NCBI RefSeq assembly: GCF_009807035.1
Contig: NZ_WUBI01000001.1
Location: forward strand, 2,356,001-2,420,000
From: Paenibacillus dendrobii
GTDB lineage: Bacteria > Bacillota > Bacilli > Paenibacillales > Paenibacillaceae
Length of the DNA stretch: 64,000 bases
Direction of reading: 5' to 3'
The position numbers were made by a program, and so were the translations under genes. Of the stretch, positions 27,551 through 34,700 are shown piece after piece; within the stretch, counting starts at the first letter, position 1, and each line of letters begins with the position of its first letter. Below the pieces are notes generated by a model. That model was not told where the DNA came from and did no database searches. It saw nothing but the letters and a program-made list of their open reading frames with translations.

Positions 27551-28650
27551 CGAATGTAAATGCGGATGATAGCAAGCCCGTCGTCGCCATTTTGACCATG
27601 TCGGGCGGTCCCCGTTATTTCCGGGGAAATTTGTCCAACTTTGGTGATATCGTCAGGACAGGACAGGAAATGGGATTTCCTGTCTATGTCGTGACGATCA
27701 AAGACCTTAAACTCACTGCCGAGAAAGTTAAAGGCTATACACTGAATGCGGATAATCAATGGGAACAGCAGCATTTCCCCCTTCCCCAAGTCATCTATAA
27801 CCGTATTCCGCAGCGTGAGGATGAGCTCAAACCTGCCGTACGCCGTAAAATCAAGGAATGCCTGGTACACCCGCTAATCAATTTCTATAACCCATACTTT
27901 TTCAACAAATGGCATCTGTTCGAATGGCTGAAAAAGTCGAAATCGACCGTACATCTCGTGCCCCAAACGAGACGCCTGCGGGGGGAGGCAGGTCTTCAAA
28001 AAATGCTGGAACGCTACTCCTGCCTTTATCTGAAGCCGGAAAGCGGAAAAGCAGGCAAAGGTATTATGATGCTAAGATACCAAAAGGACAAACTGCTCCC
28101 ATACCGTCTGAAGGTCCAGAATACTAAAAACAGCACCACTTATAAGGGGGCAAACATCCAGCGTCTCTGGGCCCGTATCAGAACCGAAACCGGCTTAAGT
28201 CCTTATATTGTGCAGCAAGGTATTGAGCTTGCTGTTGTGGATAATCGTCCTTTCGACCTGCGGGTTCTGCTTCAGAAGACAGAAAAGGGCCAGTGGAGCG
28301 TCACCGGAGTCGGCGCGCGCATGGCTGGATCTAAAAGTATTACAACCCATGTCCCTCGTGGAGGCAGCATCGAGGATCCCCATAAAATGCTCGCCATCGT
28401 CTTTGGCGCAGACATGGCCCCGGGCATCATGAACCGGGTAAAAACGACTGCCATCGTTATCGCCAGACAAATCGAGAAGGCATCCGGGCATGCCCATGGA
28501 GAGATGTCCATGGATCTGGGTGTGGATGCTGCCGGCAGCATATGGTTCTTCGAAGCTAACGCCAAGCCGATGAAATTCGATGAACCCCATATCCGCCAAA
28601 AATCGCTGGAGCGTATTTTCCAATACAGCCAATATCTTGCGAATCGCTAA
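27547..28650 (+). CDS. YheC/YheD-type ATP-grasp protein, copy 4
   Basis: A 367-residue short-form paralogue starting with GTG in the stop of copy 3, preceded by CAGGAGGGA. It has FPLPQVIYNRIPQRED, the ATP-binding LYLKPESGKAGKGIMML, PFDLRVLLQKTEKGQWSVTG and SMDLGVDAAGSIWFFEANAKPMKF. Copies 3 and 4 share the FEANAKP metal motif variant, suggesting a closer relationship to each other than to copies 1, 2 and 5. Confidence 0.86.
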   Translation: MTNVNADDSKPVVAILTMSGGPRYFRGNLSNFGDIVRTGQEMGFPVYVVTIKDLKLTAEKVKGYTLNADNQWEQQHFPLPQVIYNRIPQREDELKPAVRRKIKECLVHPLINFYNPYFFNKWHLFEWLKKSKSTVHLVPQTRRLRGEAGLQKMLERYSCLYLKPESGKAGKGIMMLRYQKDKLLPYRLKVQNTKNSTTYKGANIQRLWARIRTETGLSPYIVQQGIELAVVDNRPFDLRVLLQKTEKGQWSVTGVGARMAGSKSITTHVPRGGSIEDPHKMLAIVFGADMAPGIMNRVKTTAIVIARQIEKASGHAHGEMSMDLGVDAAGSIWFFEANAKPMKFDEPHIRQKSLERIFQYSQYLANR

Positions 28651-28681
28651 AGGCTGCCATATAAAAGGAAGTGAGTCAAAC

Positions 28682-29206
28682 ATGAAAGTGACGTCACTGC
28701 TCTCCCTTCCCCGCGAAGATTGGAACCGTCAGCACTCACGAGTGCTCCGTTTTCTGTTTGAACATGGCGGTAAGCAAACCGTCCGCAAGGATTATGTCAG
28801 GCTCGCCCAAGCAAACGAACACTTCTTGCGGCAGCCTGGCACTTCCCTGCTGACGGCAACGGTTCGCGGAGAGACCGGTCCTGTTTTGATCGGAGCAAGT
28901 TTCATCGAAAATTATGGCGAGGATGCCTTTTTGATTGCCGTCCATCCGCTGTACCGGCGGAAAAGAGTTGGTTATTCACTTTTAACGGAACAACTTGAGC
29001 GACTCGGAAGAATACAATGTCAAGCAGGACTCAACCAGATCTCCTTCTTGAATCTTTGCTTTCGGGCGGGACTAACCGCCTCCTCTTTGACAAAAGCAGC
29101 ATCAGGCAGAATCCTCCTCCAGCTCGAAGGGAATTCCAAGAATACGGCTCGCTATCAGGCGGCCCTGACTAAAGAAGGTGAAACGATGTGTCGGTTCCCG
29201 TCTTAG
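28682..29206 (+). CDS. GNAT-like acetyltransferase in the YheC/YheD run
   Basis: A 174-residue protein with AGGAAGTGAG before ATG 28682. The segment AFLIAVHPLYRRKRVGYSLLTEQLERLG resembles GNAT motif A (acetyl-CoA pyrophosphate loop, here RRKRVGYSL). The N-terminal SLPREDWNRQHSRVLRFLFEHGGKQTVRKDYVRLAQ looks helix-turn-helix-like. The C-terminal strand is divergent. It lies between ATP-grasp copies 4 and 5 and overlaps copy 5, so it probably acts in the same coat pathway. Function beyond that is unknown. Confidence 0.6.
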   Translation: MKVTSLLSLPREDWNRQHSRVLRFLFEHGGKQTVRKDYVRLAQANEHFLRQPGTSLLTATVRGETGPVLIGASFIENYGEDAFLIAVHPLYRRKRVGYSLLTEQLERLGRIQCQAGLNQISFLNLCFRAGLTASSLTKAASGRILLQLEGNSKNTARYQAALTKEGETMCRFPS

Positions 29207-30315
29207 GCATTTTGACGCTTTACTTGAATAATCAGAAACATTTAGAGGAGAAGCCTATTTACCAGAAAATGATTCTGGAAGGCAGCAAGATGGGATTAGA
29301 TGTTTTTGTGTTTACCCCCATGGATCTCAGTGAGAACAAACAAAGAATCTACGCGCTAGAGTATGATATCAAGCGGGGAGCCTGGGGACGAAGATGGCGC
29401 GCTTTTCCCGACATGATCTATGACCGCTGTCGCATCCAAAAAGGCTCCCGTTTCACGCAGCTCCTTGAGTTCCGCCGTCGTTACAGCCACCTGCTGTTTT
29501 TGAACCGCCCGCTTCGGAATAAATGGACGATATATGAAGTGCTCTCGGAAAGGCCCGAATTCAAGAAATATCTCCCGGAGACGCATCTTTATCATGGGCT
29601 GCCGGATGTGCATCACATGCTCAAAAAAAAATACGTCGTCTTTTTAAAACCGATCAACGGAACAGGCGGCCGCGGAATTTTGCGGATTGAACGGCTGAAG
29701 GAACACACTCATTACTACTATATCCAAGGAAGAAATCAACAACGGAAAATCATTACGCCGCAGAAAGTTCATGCCTCCCGTCTCGGATCTGTTTTACAGA
29801 GCTGGAATATGAAGGACCGATATCTGGTGCAGGAGGGAATCCAGGTTGACCTTCCAAATGGACGCGTTCACGACTACCGCATGCTGGTACAGAAAAACAA
29901 AGAAGGCGTCTGGCAGCTTACCGGTATTGCCGGCAGGGTAGGCGCGCCGCGCAGCATCACGTCCAATCTGCACGGTGGAGGGCATGCCGTATCACTAAAT
30001 TCCATGCTCAGTCAATGGATTGATGAAGAGGAGAGTCGTCACCAGATCGAGAAACGGGCCGAAAGACTCGGAGTTGAGGTGGCCGCTTTCCTGGAAAACA
30101 AATACGGTGCCTTATGCGAGCTTGCTCTAGATCTGGCCATTAACAAGAAGGGCCAGATCTACCTTTTGGAAGTCAATCCTAAACCGGCGAGAGAAGTTTT
30201 CTATCAGATCGGCGATGCCGAGATGTACCGACAGTCTATCGTCAGGCCGCTTGAATACTCCGTTTGGTTGTACAAACAAAAGACAGAATCCAAAAAGGCC
30301 AGCAAACCGCAGTAA
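29188..30315 (+). CDS. YheC/YheD-type ATP-grasp protein, copy 5
   Basis: A 375-residue short-form paralogue. The GTG start at 29188 has AAGGTG upstream and overlaps the GNAT-like gene by 19 bases. Motifs are FPDMIYDRCRIQKGS, the ATP-binding VFLKPINGTGGRGILRI, VHDYRMLVQKNKEGVWQLTG, ITSNLHGGGHAV (close to copy 2) and ALDLAINKKGQIYLLEVNPKPARE. It ends the run at a strong terminator. Confidence 0.87.
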   Translation: MSVPVLGILTLYLNNQKHLEEKPIYQKMILEGSKMGLDVFVFTPMDLSENKQRIYALEYDIKRGAWGRRWRAFPDMIYDRCRIQKGSRFTQLLEFRRRYSHLLFLNRPLRNKWTIYEVLSERPEFKKYLPETHLYHGLPDVHHMLKKKYVVFLKPINGTGGRGILRIERLKEHTHYYYIQGRNQQRKIITPQKVHASRLGSVLQSWNMKDRYLVQEGIQVDLPNGRVHDYRMLVQKNKEGVWQLTGIAGRVGAPRSITSNLHGGGHAVSLNSMLSQWIDEEESRHQIEKRAERLGVEVAAFLENKYGALCELALDLAINKKGQIYLLEVNPKPAREVFYQIGDAEMYRQSIVRPLEYSVWLYKQKTESKKASKPQ

Positions 30316-30338
30316 ATTCTGCGGCCAGCTGGCCTTTT
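30294..30338. terminator. Bidirectional terminator after the YheC/YheD run
   Basis: AAAAGGCCAGC and GCTGGCCTTTT pair on the outside; CCGCAG / CTGCGG pair inside. The hairpin includes the last codons of ATP-grasp copy 5 and lies between convergent genes. Confidence 0.8.
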
Positions 30339-30354
30339 CGTTATCAGCTCTTCT

Positions 30355-31059
30355 TTATGTATTCGGTATCGCTTTCTTGTAGAGCTCAAGCAGCTCAGGA
30401 AAAGAGGAAATAAGTACATCCGAACCTTTCAGCTCATCATGATTGCCAAAACCGGCATACGCACAACCGATCACGCCAAGTCCGTTTTTCTTCCCGGCTT
30501 CCACATCTGAGGAACGGTCTCCCACCATCCAAGCAGATTGCAGCTTCTCCTGTTCGAGCAGCATCTTCACCAAATCCACTTTGGAGAGCGTGCCTTGTTT
30601 CCCCGCACTGTACAGGCCATCAAAAAGCTCGACCAACTCATGCGTTTCCACAATTCCGTCAATATAATGCTCCAGTCCGTTACTCGCAACGAACAGTTTA
30701 ACACCTTGCTGATGCAGCGACTCCAGAGTCGTCTTAACTTCCGGATACAATAATGTCCCGCCGCCCGCAAGTCCTTCCAGCTCCAGCTGCAGCAGCAGCT
30801 CATTGGCGCGGTTATGGGCCTCTTGACTTCCATCCGGCATGACGACCTTCCAGATATCTTCCAGCAGCATGCCAAGACTACCCAGCATCCGCTCTTCAGG
30901 AGGCGTTGGCGACGTATATAAGCCCTCACTGCGCAGCGTATCAAACAGCTTATGGTATGCAGGCAGCAGCACTGATTCGGTTTGGAACAACGTTCCATCC
31001 ATATCAAATATCATGGCCTCCGGCCTGGTCAGTTTACTTTGAGAATTCATTGTTAGCAT
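30355..31059 (-). CDS. HAD-superfamily phosphatase (phosphoglycolate phosphatase-like)
   Basis: A 234-residue haloacid-dehalogenase hydrolase. Motif I is MIFDMDGTLFQTES (nucleophile and acid-base Asp), motif II LFVASNG, motif III the Lys in GTLSKVDLV, motif IV GDRSSDVEAGKKNGL. A helical cap lies between motifs I and II (about 20-100). Substrate is not evident. It may start at the ATG at 31059 or at the ATG three codons later; GAGGGG lies just upstream. Confidence 0.82.
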   Translation of the reverse strand: MLTMNSQSKLTRPEAMIFDMDGTLFQTESVLLPAYHKLFDTLRSEGLYTSPTPPEERMLGSLGMLLEDIWKVVMPDGSQEAHNRANELLLQLELEGLAGGGTLLYPEVKTTLESLHQQGVKLFVASNGLEHYIDGIVETHELVELFDGLYSAGKQGTLSKVDLVKMLLEQEKLQSAWMVGDRSSDVEAGKKNGLGVIGCAYAGFGNHDELKGSDVLISSFPELLELYKKAIPNT

Positions 31060-31152
31060 CGTCCCCTCTGTTCATCGATGTGCGCGCCATGTGAGACGCT
31101 TTGCTTATAGCCTATCATAAGGGAAGCCTCCAAGGATGTAAACCAAACAAAA

Positions 31153-31178
31153 CAGGCGCTCCGGGGCTGGAACGCCTT
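31153..31178 (-). terminator. Terminator of cotJC
   Basis: On the minus strand GGCGTTCC / GGAGCGCC form a stem with a six-base loop, followed by TGTTTTGTTT. It lies 24 bases past the cotJC stop. Confidence 0.6.
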
Positions 31179-31201
31179 GATTCACCACCGTATTTCTTCC
31201 A

Positions 31202-31549
31202 TCAGAAAAATCTTTTCTGCGTCCGGTCGTCCTTAATAATTTCCACCGCTTCCCTGAAACGGGTCGCATGAACGATTTCACGCTCGCGCAGAAACTTCAG
31301 GCTATCCTGCAGATCCACATCATCCGTCATGTCAATCAGCCATTGATATGTAGCCCGAGCCTTCTCCTCGGCGGCGATATCCTCATACAGATCCGCAAGC
31401 GGATCACCTTTAGCCTGAATATACGCGGCTGTAAATGGCACTCCGGAGGCATTATTGTAGAAAAGAGCCTTGTCGTGAGCAGCATAATGGTCGCCAAGGC
31501 CAGCACATTCAAGCTGCTCGACGGTGGCATCCTTCGTCAATTTATAGAC
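31202..31549 (-). CDS. cotJC: cotJC 3' segment: C-terminal 112 residues of spore-coat Mn-catalase-like CotJC plus shared core codons
   Basis: This stretch encodes VYK (shared core) and then LTKDATVEQLECAGLGDHY through EREIVHATRFREAV, the C-terminal part of CotJC, a manganese-catalase-like spore coat protein. The metal-site residues in DLYEDIAAEEKARATYQWL and EREIVHATRF are present, so this half looks functional. It has no start of its own apart from a TTG at 31540. It is in the same reading frame, across the 9-base repeat, as the 5' segment at 46022-46252. The two together give 189 codons, the length of B. subtilis CotJC. There are no stops or frameshifts, which argues against an old pseudogene. 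Confidence 0.93.
   Translation of the reverse strand, partial: VYKLTKDATVEQLECAGLGDHYAAHDKALFYNNASGVPFTAAYIQAKGDPLADLYEDIAAEEKARATYQWLIDMTDDVDLQDSLKFLREREIVHATRFREAVEIIKDDRTQKRFF
31541..31549. repeat. Attachment core, left junction of the cotJC element
   Basis: TTTATAGAC (GTCTATAAA on the coding strand, codons Val-Tyr-Lys of cotJC) occurs here and at 46022-46030. The host cotJC sequence stops matching immediately beyond it on each side. Confidence 0.88.
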
Positions 31550-31555
31550 AATATC

Positions 31556-31568
31556 TAAATTGCAACAA
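31556..31568 (-). repeat. attP arm, left end of element
   Basis: The minus strand reads TTGTTGCAATTTA, which matches TCGTTGTAATTAA (45998-46010, plus strand) at 10 of 13 positions. In the excised circle the two would face each other as inverted arms 26 bases apart, with the centre inside the core. Confidence 0.5.
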
Positions 31569-31576
31569 AAAAAGCC

Positions 31577-31720
31577 CTATTTGACTAGAGCTTTCGAGGA
31601 TAATAATCGCTGTATGAATTTATCAAGATCAAGTTTTCCGAATACCTGTACTGTTCCCTTACCGTCAATCGTCTTCTCGAAGGTCAATGGTTGCCCCATC
31701 ATCGTTTCAGTCTTCGGCAT
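31577..31720 (-). CDS. Small protein at the element end, candidate recombination directionality factor
   Basis: A 47-residue ORF starting MPKTETMMGQPLTFEKTIDG, with GAGGTG six bases before ATG 31720 (another ATG two codons earlier is possible). It is basic at the C-terminus (DKFIQRLLSSKALVK) and ends 27 bases from the left core. Serine-integrase excision needs a small partner protein, often encoded beside an att site (SprB of SPbeta is 58 residues). Position and size fit, but I see no sequence similarity that would prove it. It could also be an unrelated small protein. Confidence 0.5.
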   Translation of the reverse strand: MPKTETMMGQPLTFEKTIDGKGTVQVFGKLDLDKFIQRLLSSKALVK

Positions 31721-31836
31721 TGGCATCACCTCTGCCTTATTTCTATGAATGTCAAGGTTTGTCCGATTCATCTAGTGCTCTTAAGCCATGCTTGCCCTAC
31801 GTTATTGGCTTGCTCCTTCGCACTCACGTATCGGGA

Positions 31837-33192
31837 TTACCCTCCGATTGCTCGCGACCCGCTCGAAAACACCTCGTTATCATCAAATAGATAGCTTTGA
31901 AAGATTAGCCCTGTATTTGTAATAAATCGCCCTTGTGCGTCCTTCGGTATCTGTTCAGCAGCTTCCGTGCTATCAAGAATAATTTGTGACAAGATATTAT
32001 CTGCCCTACCACAAATACGGCAGTCAATATTTGAGCGAATTTGTCCGCTTAAAATGTCAGCCGAGGGGCGTTGAGTTGCAATAATAAGGTGCATTCCAAA
32101 GGCTCGACCTTGCCGAGCAATGACAGATAAATGGCTTTCAATCTGAGAAATTAGCTCTTTTCGTTCTTTGGAAAATCCGGTTTTATCGAGGATTTCCGCA
32201 ATTTCATCACAGGCGAAGATAATACGCTTTAGATGGCTGTATGTGGCGGCGTTATACTCGTCATTATTGACACACTCCTCTTCACGTAACGCAGCTTTGC
32301 GGCGTTGCAATTCGTTTGTTAGGCTTGTTAACAGGTCGAGCAGATCGTTTTCATCAAAGCATATACGACATTTTTGGTGCCATACACGGGAAAAATCCAC
32401 TCCACCTTTAAAATCCGCAATATAGACCTCTGCACCTTTTTTCATAGCCTGCATAAGTAACAGCTTTAGCAGAAGGCTTTTACCCGAACCACTAGAGCCG
32501 CCCAAGAGAATATGGGGGATTTTTGCAAGGTTGACCGTTTCTCGCCCGATTAGACTTTCGCCCAAAATAAGCTCAAAACTTTCTTTGCTTAGGTAGTTGT
32601 CCTGCCAGCGTAGAATTGGCGGCAACATGGACCGTGGGGAAACGGTTGTAAGAATAACACGCCTCCCGTTTCTGCTCTGCTTTACATGGAGAATCGTATC
32701 AATTAAAGCGCCTTTAATATTGTCTTTCTTGTTCTCCCAAGTTGAAAGCGAGGTTTCGTTTTCATCAAACTCCCAGATTGTGAGTTTGGGGTTTTTTGGG
32801 TGTTTGTACTTTGCAAGAAGCAAAGGCGGTTCGTGACTGTGATTTGTAAAACCCGAGCTAATAAGTCGATCTTGATACAATTTGGCTTTTAGTGGTGTTC
32901 CGATTACGGATATGAGGCACAGCAAGCCGAGCAGTAATAACAGGACAACAAGCCAGTCAAACGCTATTTTGAGTACAGGAAACAGTGAGAAAGCACTATC
33001 AAGCCCAAATAGCAGCTTGCCACGATAAACCCACGCACACGACGCAACTAGCATGTAGGCAGCCACAAAGACATTTTTCCACTTGTGAATAGTGATAAGC
33101 TGTCTAATCCCTGTTATGAAGTGTAAGTAAGCGGCTTTTCTTAATCTATTCCGTTCTCGTCTGGCTTTATCATTCTGATTAATGTTATTCAT
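31837..33192 (-). CDS. FtsK/SpoIIIE-family DNA translocase (TcpA/Tra-like)
   Basis: A 451-residue membrane ATPase. Two membrane helices (about 40-60 and 75-100) precede a motor domain with Walker A GGSSGSGKS (about 231-239), the FtsK-type ADFKGGVDF, Walker B IIFACDEIAEIL (Asp329) and ATQRPSADILSGQIRSN. It lacks the gamma domain of true FtsK and is the size of the coupling proteins of small integrative elements. It probably pumps element DNA through the envelope. ATG 33192 has AAAGGAC upstream. It starts 21 bases after rep ends, so both are likely in one operon. Confidence 0.88.
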   Translation of the reverse strand: MNNINQNDKARRERNRLRKAAYLHFITGIRQLITIHKWKNVFVAAYMLVASCAWVYRGKLLFGLDSAFSLFPVLKIAFDWLVVLLLLLGLLCLISVIGTPLKAKLYQDRLISSGFTNHSHEPPLLLAKYKHPKNPKLTIWEFDENETSLSTWENKKDNIKGALIDTILHVKQSRNGRRVILTTVSPRSMLPPILRWQDNYLSKESFELILGESLIGRETVNLAKIPHILLGGSSGSGKSLLLKLLLMQAMKKGAEVYIADFKGGVDFSRVWHQKCRICFDENDLLDLLTSLTNELQRRKAALREEECVNNDEYNAATYSHLKRIIFACDEIAEILDKTGFSKERKELISQIESHLSVIARQGRAFGMHLIIATQRPSADILSGQIRSNIDCRICGRADNILSQIILDSTEAAEQIPKDAQGRFITNTGLIFQSYLFDDNEVFSSGSRAIGG

Positions 33193-33213
33193 TGAAAGTG
33201 TCCTTTCCACAAT

Positions 33214-34164
33214 TTAATGTGATTTGTTCAAACCACTTCGCGTTGGTTGAAGCTCCACAATTTTGTGTATACGCCTTAATAAGGCTTTCCACGTTTCAGG
33301 TTGCTCTTGCTGAATAATGGGATATTGAGCTTGTAGGGCAAGATTGCTGATGATCCAAACCTTTGTGAAACAAGCTGTTTTGTTGGCATATCGACATCGA
33401 AGTTCTAAAGGGTATCCGTCAAGCAGATTTAATAGCTCGCTAATCTTTAGTTGAGAACGGTATTCATCAAGCACGAGCGTTTCTTGCCCTGTATAGCTGT
33501 CGAATGGATGTTCGTACTCTGAGACTCTGTAAACTGCAGAATATCCTTCCTTCTCCATTACATAGCGTGTCTTTCCAGTGCCAGTACGCCCCCACAGATA
33601 TGTCACTTCCATATTGCGGAAAGTTGTGCGAAATTCTTCCGCTTTTACCGTTTGGCGTACACGTTCAATATCTGTAAGTCGCAGAAGATAATCAGAATTT
33701 TCCTCTAGTATTTCAAAATTGCTTTTTCCGTCTTTCACAAGCTGATAAAGTAAATCAAGGTCAGAGCGAGCGCCTTGGCGCTCCACAGGCATTTCTCCCC
33801 ATTCCTCAAATGTTCCTTTAATCGAAGTATCAGCCTTAGGATCGTCTTCCCATTTCCCTGACTTCTGAACATATCTTTTGTTCTCCTCACAACTCCCTCG
33901 TGCCTGTTCGATATGCCCTTCAGGGAAATGTCGCTTTATCGTTGAAAACCGTACAGGGGAAGAACAAGCGATAAAGATATGAATATGCGGTGTGTGTTCT
34001 TTTAACCCAATCTCTTGCGCGTAGCAGTAGTACTGCACTGCCTTTATCTCTGACAGCTCTTTTTTGATTAGTGCAAGGTCTATCTGCTTTTTGCTCTTAA
34101 GGTTCAGAGTAATCTGCCATTTTCGTGACTGTGTATCCTTCAATTTGTCACCGTCCCTTATCAT
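33214..34164 (-). CDS. rep: CRESS-type replication initiator Rep (HUH endonuclease plus superfamily 3 helicase)
   Basis: From ATG 34164 the protein has 316 residues. The N-terminal HUH nuclease shows all three motifs: WQITLNLK (16-23), HIH at 60-62 in TPHIHIFIA, and the tyrosine motif YVQK (98-101). A C-terminal SF3 helicase follows: Walker A GRTGTGKT (192-199), Walker B LVLDEYR (Asp233), motif C IISN (ending Asn274). This order is diagnostic of CRESS-DNA virus Reps and their bacterial plasmid relatives. It should nick the origin stem-loop located just upstream and drive rolling-circle replication. TTG 34143 with AAGGGACGG upstream is an alternative start; longer readings run through the origin and are unlikely. 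Confidence 0.9.
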   Translation of the reverse strand: MIRDGDKLKDTQSRKWQITLNLKSKKQIDLALIKKELSEIKAVQYYCYAQEIGLKEHTPHIHIFIACSSPVRFSTIKRHFPEGHIEQARGSCEENKRYVQKSGKWEDDPKADTSIKGTFEEWGEMPVERQGARSDLDLLYQLVKDGKSNFEILEENSDYLLRLTDIERVRQTVKAEEFRTTFRNMEVTYLWGRTGTGKTRYVMEKEGYSAVYRVSEYEHPFDSYTGQETLVLDEYRSQLKISELLNLLDGYPLELRCRYANKTACFTKVWIISNLALQAQYPIIQQEQPETWKALLRRIHKIVELQPTRSGLNKSH

Positions 34165-34172
34165 GGTACTGT

Positions 34173-34187
34173 TGCGACAATGCGACA
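34173..34187. repeat. Tandem 8-base repeats beside the origin (candidate Rep-binding iterons)
   Basis: TGCGACAA TGCGACA: the 7-mer TGCGACA occurs twice with an 8-base period, three bases from the origin stem-loop. CRESS-DNA virus origins carry short tandem iterons next to the stem-loop that the Rep nuclease domain binds. Confidence 0.55.
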
Positions 34188-34190
34188 GAA

Positions 34191-34222
34191 GTTGCCTAAG
34201 GGTAATACTAGCCTTAGGCAAC
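34191..34222 (-). other. Replication origin stem-loop with CRESS nonanucleotide TAGTATTAC
   Basis: On the minus (rep-coding) strand a perfect 11-bp stem GTTGCCTAAGG / CCTTAGGCAAC encloses the 10-base loop CTAGTATTAC. TAGTATTAC (34210 down to 34202) matches the NANTATTAC consensus at the apex of circovirus and geminivirus origins, where Rep nicks within TATT/AC. It lies 27 bases upstream of the rep ATG. Stem, loop length, apex motif, flanking iterons and adjacent Rep all agree. Confidence 0.85.
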
Positions 34223-34227
34223 CCTGC

Positions 34228-34266
34228 CACCGGATGGATTTTCCATGGGGGAAAATCCATCCGGTG
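34228..34266. repeat. Second hairpin: perfect 17-bp inverted repeat beside the origin
   Basis: CACCGGATGGATTTTCC, loop ATGGG, then the exact reverse complement. It lies five bases from the nonanucleotide hairpin. No T-run follows on either strand, so it is not a terminator. It may be a single-strand origin, a Rep- or relaxase-binding site, or a dimer-resolution structure. Confidence 0.8.
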
Positions 34267-34280
34267 TGGTGTCCTGCTTG

Positions 34281-34460
34281 CTATTGGCTGGCTTGCTTGG
34301 CGGCGGGCTTGACGCTCTCCACCTTGCCACGGTTGTTAAACGCAACTTCGATGACTTCCCCCACTTTGAATTGGGGCAGGTCAACACCGTCACGAATAAA
34401 GAGTTTATCGCTCATTTCGCCTACGACATTCTCGGCTGTGTAAGCTACAAAAAGCTGCAT
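34281..34460 (-). CDS. Small ORF upstream of the origin (59 residues, probably 5'-frameshifted)
   Basis: ATG 34460 gives a 59-residue protein starting MQLFVAYTAENVVGEMSDK and ending VESVKPAAKQASQ. The same frame continues upstream as an open, sensible peptide (LLGARELDFKANDGSQVKG) but meets a TGA with no start codon. AAGGTG ATG lies at about 34530 in another frame and opens MNT then stop. This suggests a lost-frame start, so the intact gene would encode about 85 residues. By position ahead of ori and rep it may encode a single-strand DNA-binding or copy-control protein; that is a guess. Confidence 0.5.
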   Translation of the reverse strand: MQLFVAYTAENVVGEMSDKLFIRDGVDLPQFKVGEVIEVAFNNRGKVESVKPAAKQASQ

Positions 34461-34640
34461 ACCCTTTACCTGTGAACCGTCATTTGCCTTGAAGTCAAGC
34501 TCTCTAGCACCTAGTAAACGCTTATGTGTTCATCACCTTGTAAATAAATTCAACATAGCCATGTCGTAACCTTATTGTAAAGCAGCCATATTCCGATAAC
34601 GAGAACATACACGACTAGTTGAGGGCATCATTTCCCGTGA

Positions 34641-34670
34641 TTGTCTCTATACGACTTTGTATAGTATATT
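34641..34670 (+). promoter_or_regulatory. xre promoter with operator filling the spacer
   Basis: TTGTCT (34641-34646) and TATATT (34665-34670) are separated by exactly 18 bases. Those 18 bases are the perfect inverted repeat CTATAC-N6-GTATAG (34647-34664). A dimeric XRE repressor bound there would block RNA polymerase, giving autorepression. Confidence 0.6.
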
Positions 34671-34700
34671 AATAATGCGGACTGCGAGAGGAGCGACAAA

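Noticed and set aside
31202-31549. cotJC as an ordinary dead pseudogene
   Set aside because: Both parts keep all conserved residues and an exact reading frame across the core repeat, unlike a decayed gene.
31720-31790. Sporulation sigma promoter for the small ORF at the element end
   Set aside because: CATAGAAATA resembles a sigma-K -10 but the spacing of TA is off and no AC -35 lies at the right distance; TTGACA nearby has no -10 at 17 bases.
34164-34260. Longer Rep start at 34260
   Set aside because: It would translate through both hairpins of the origin and adds residues foreign to Rep proteins.
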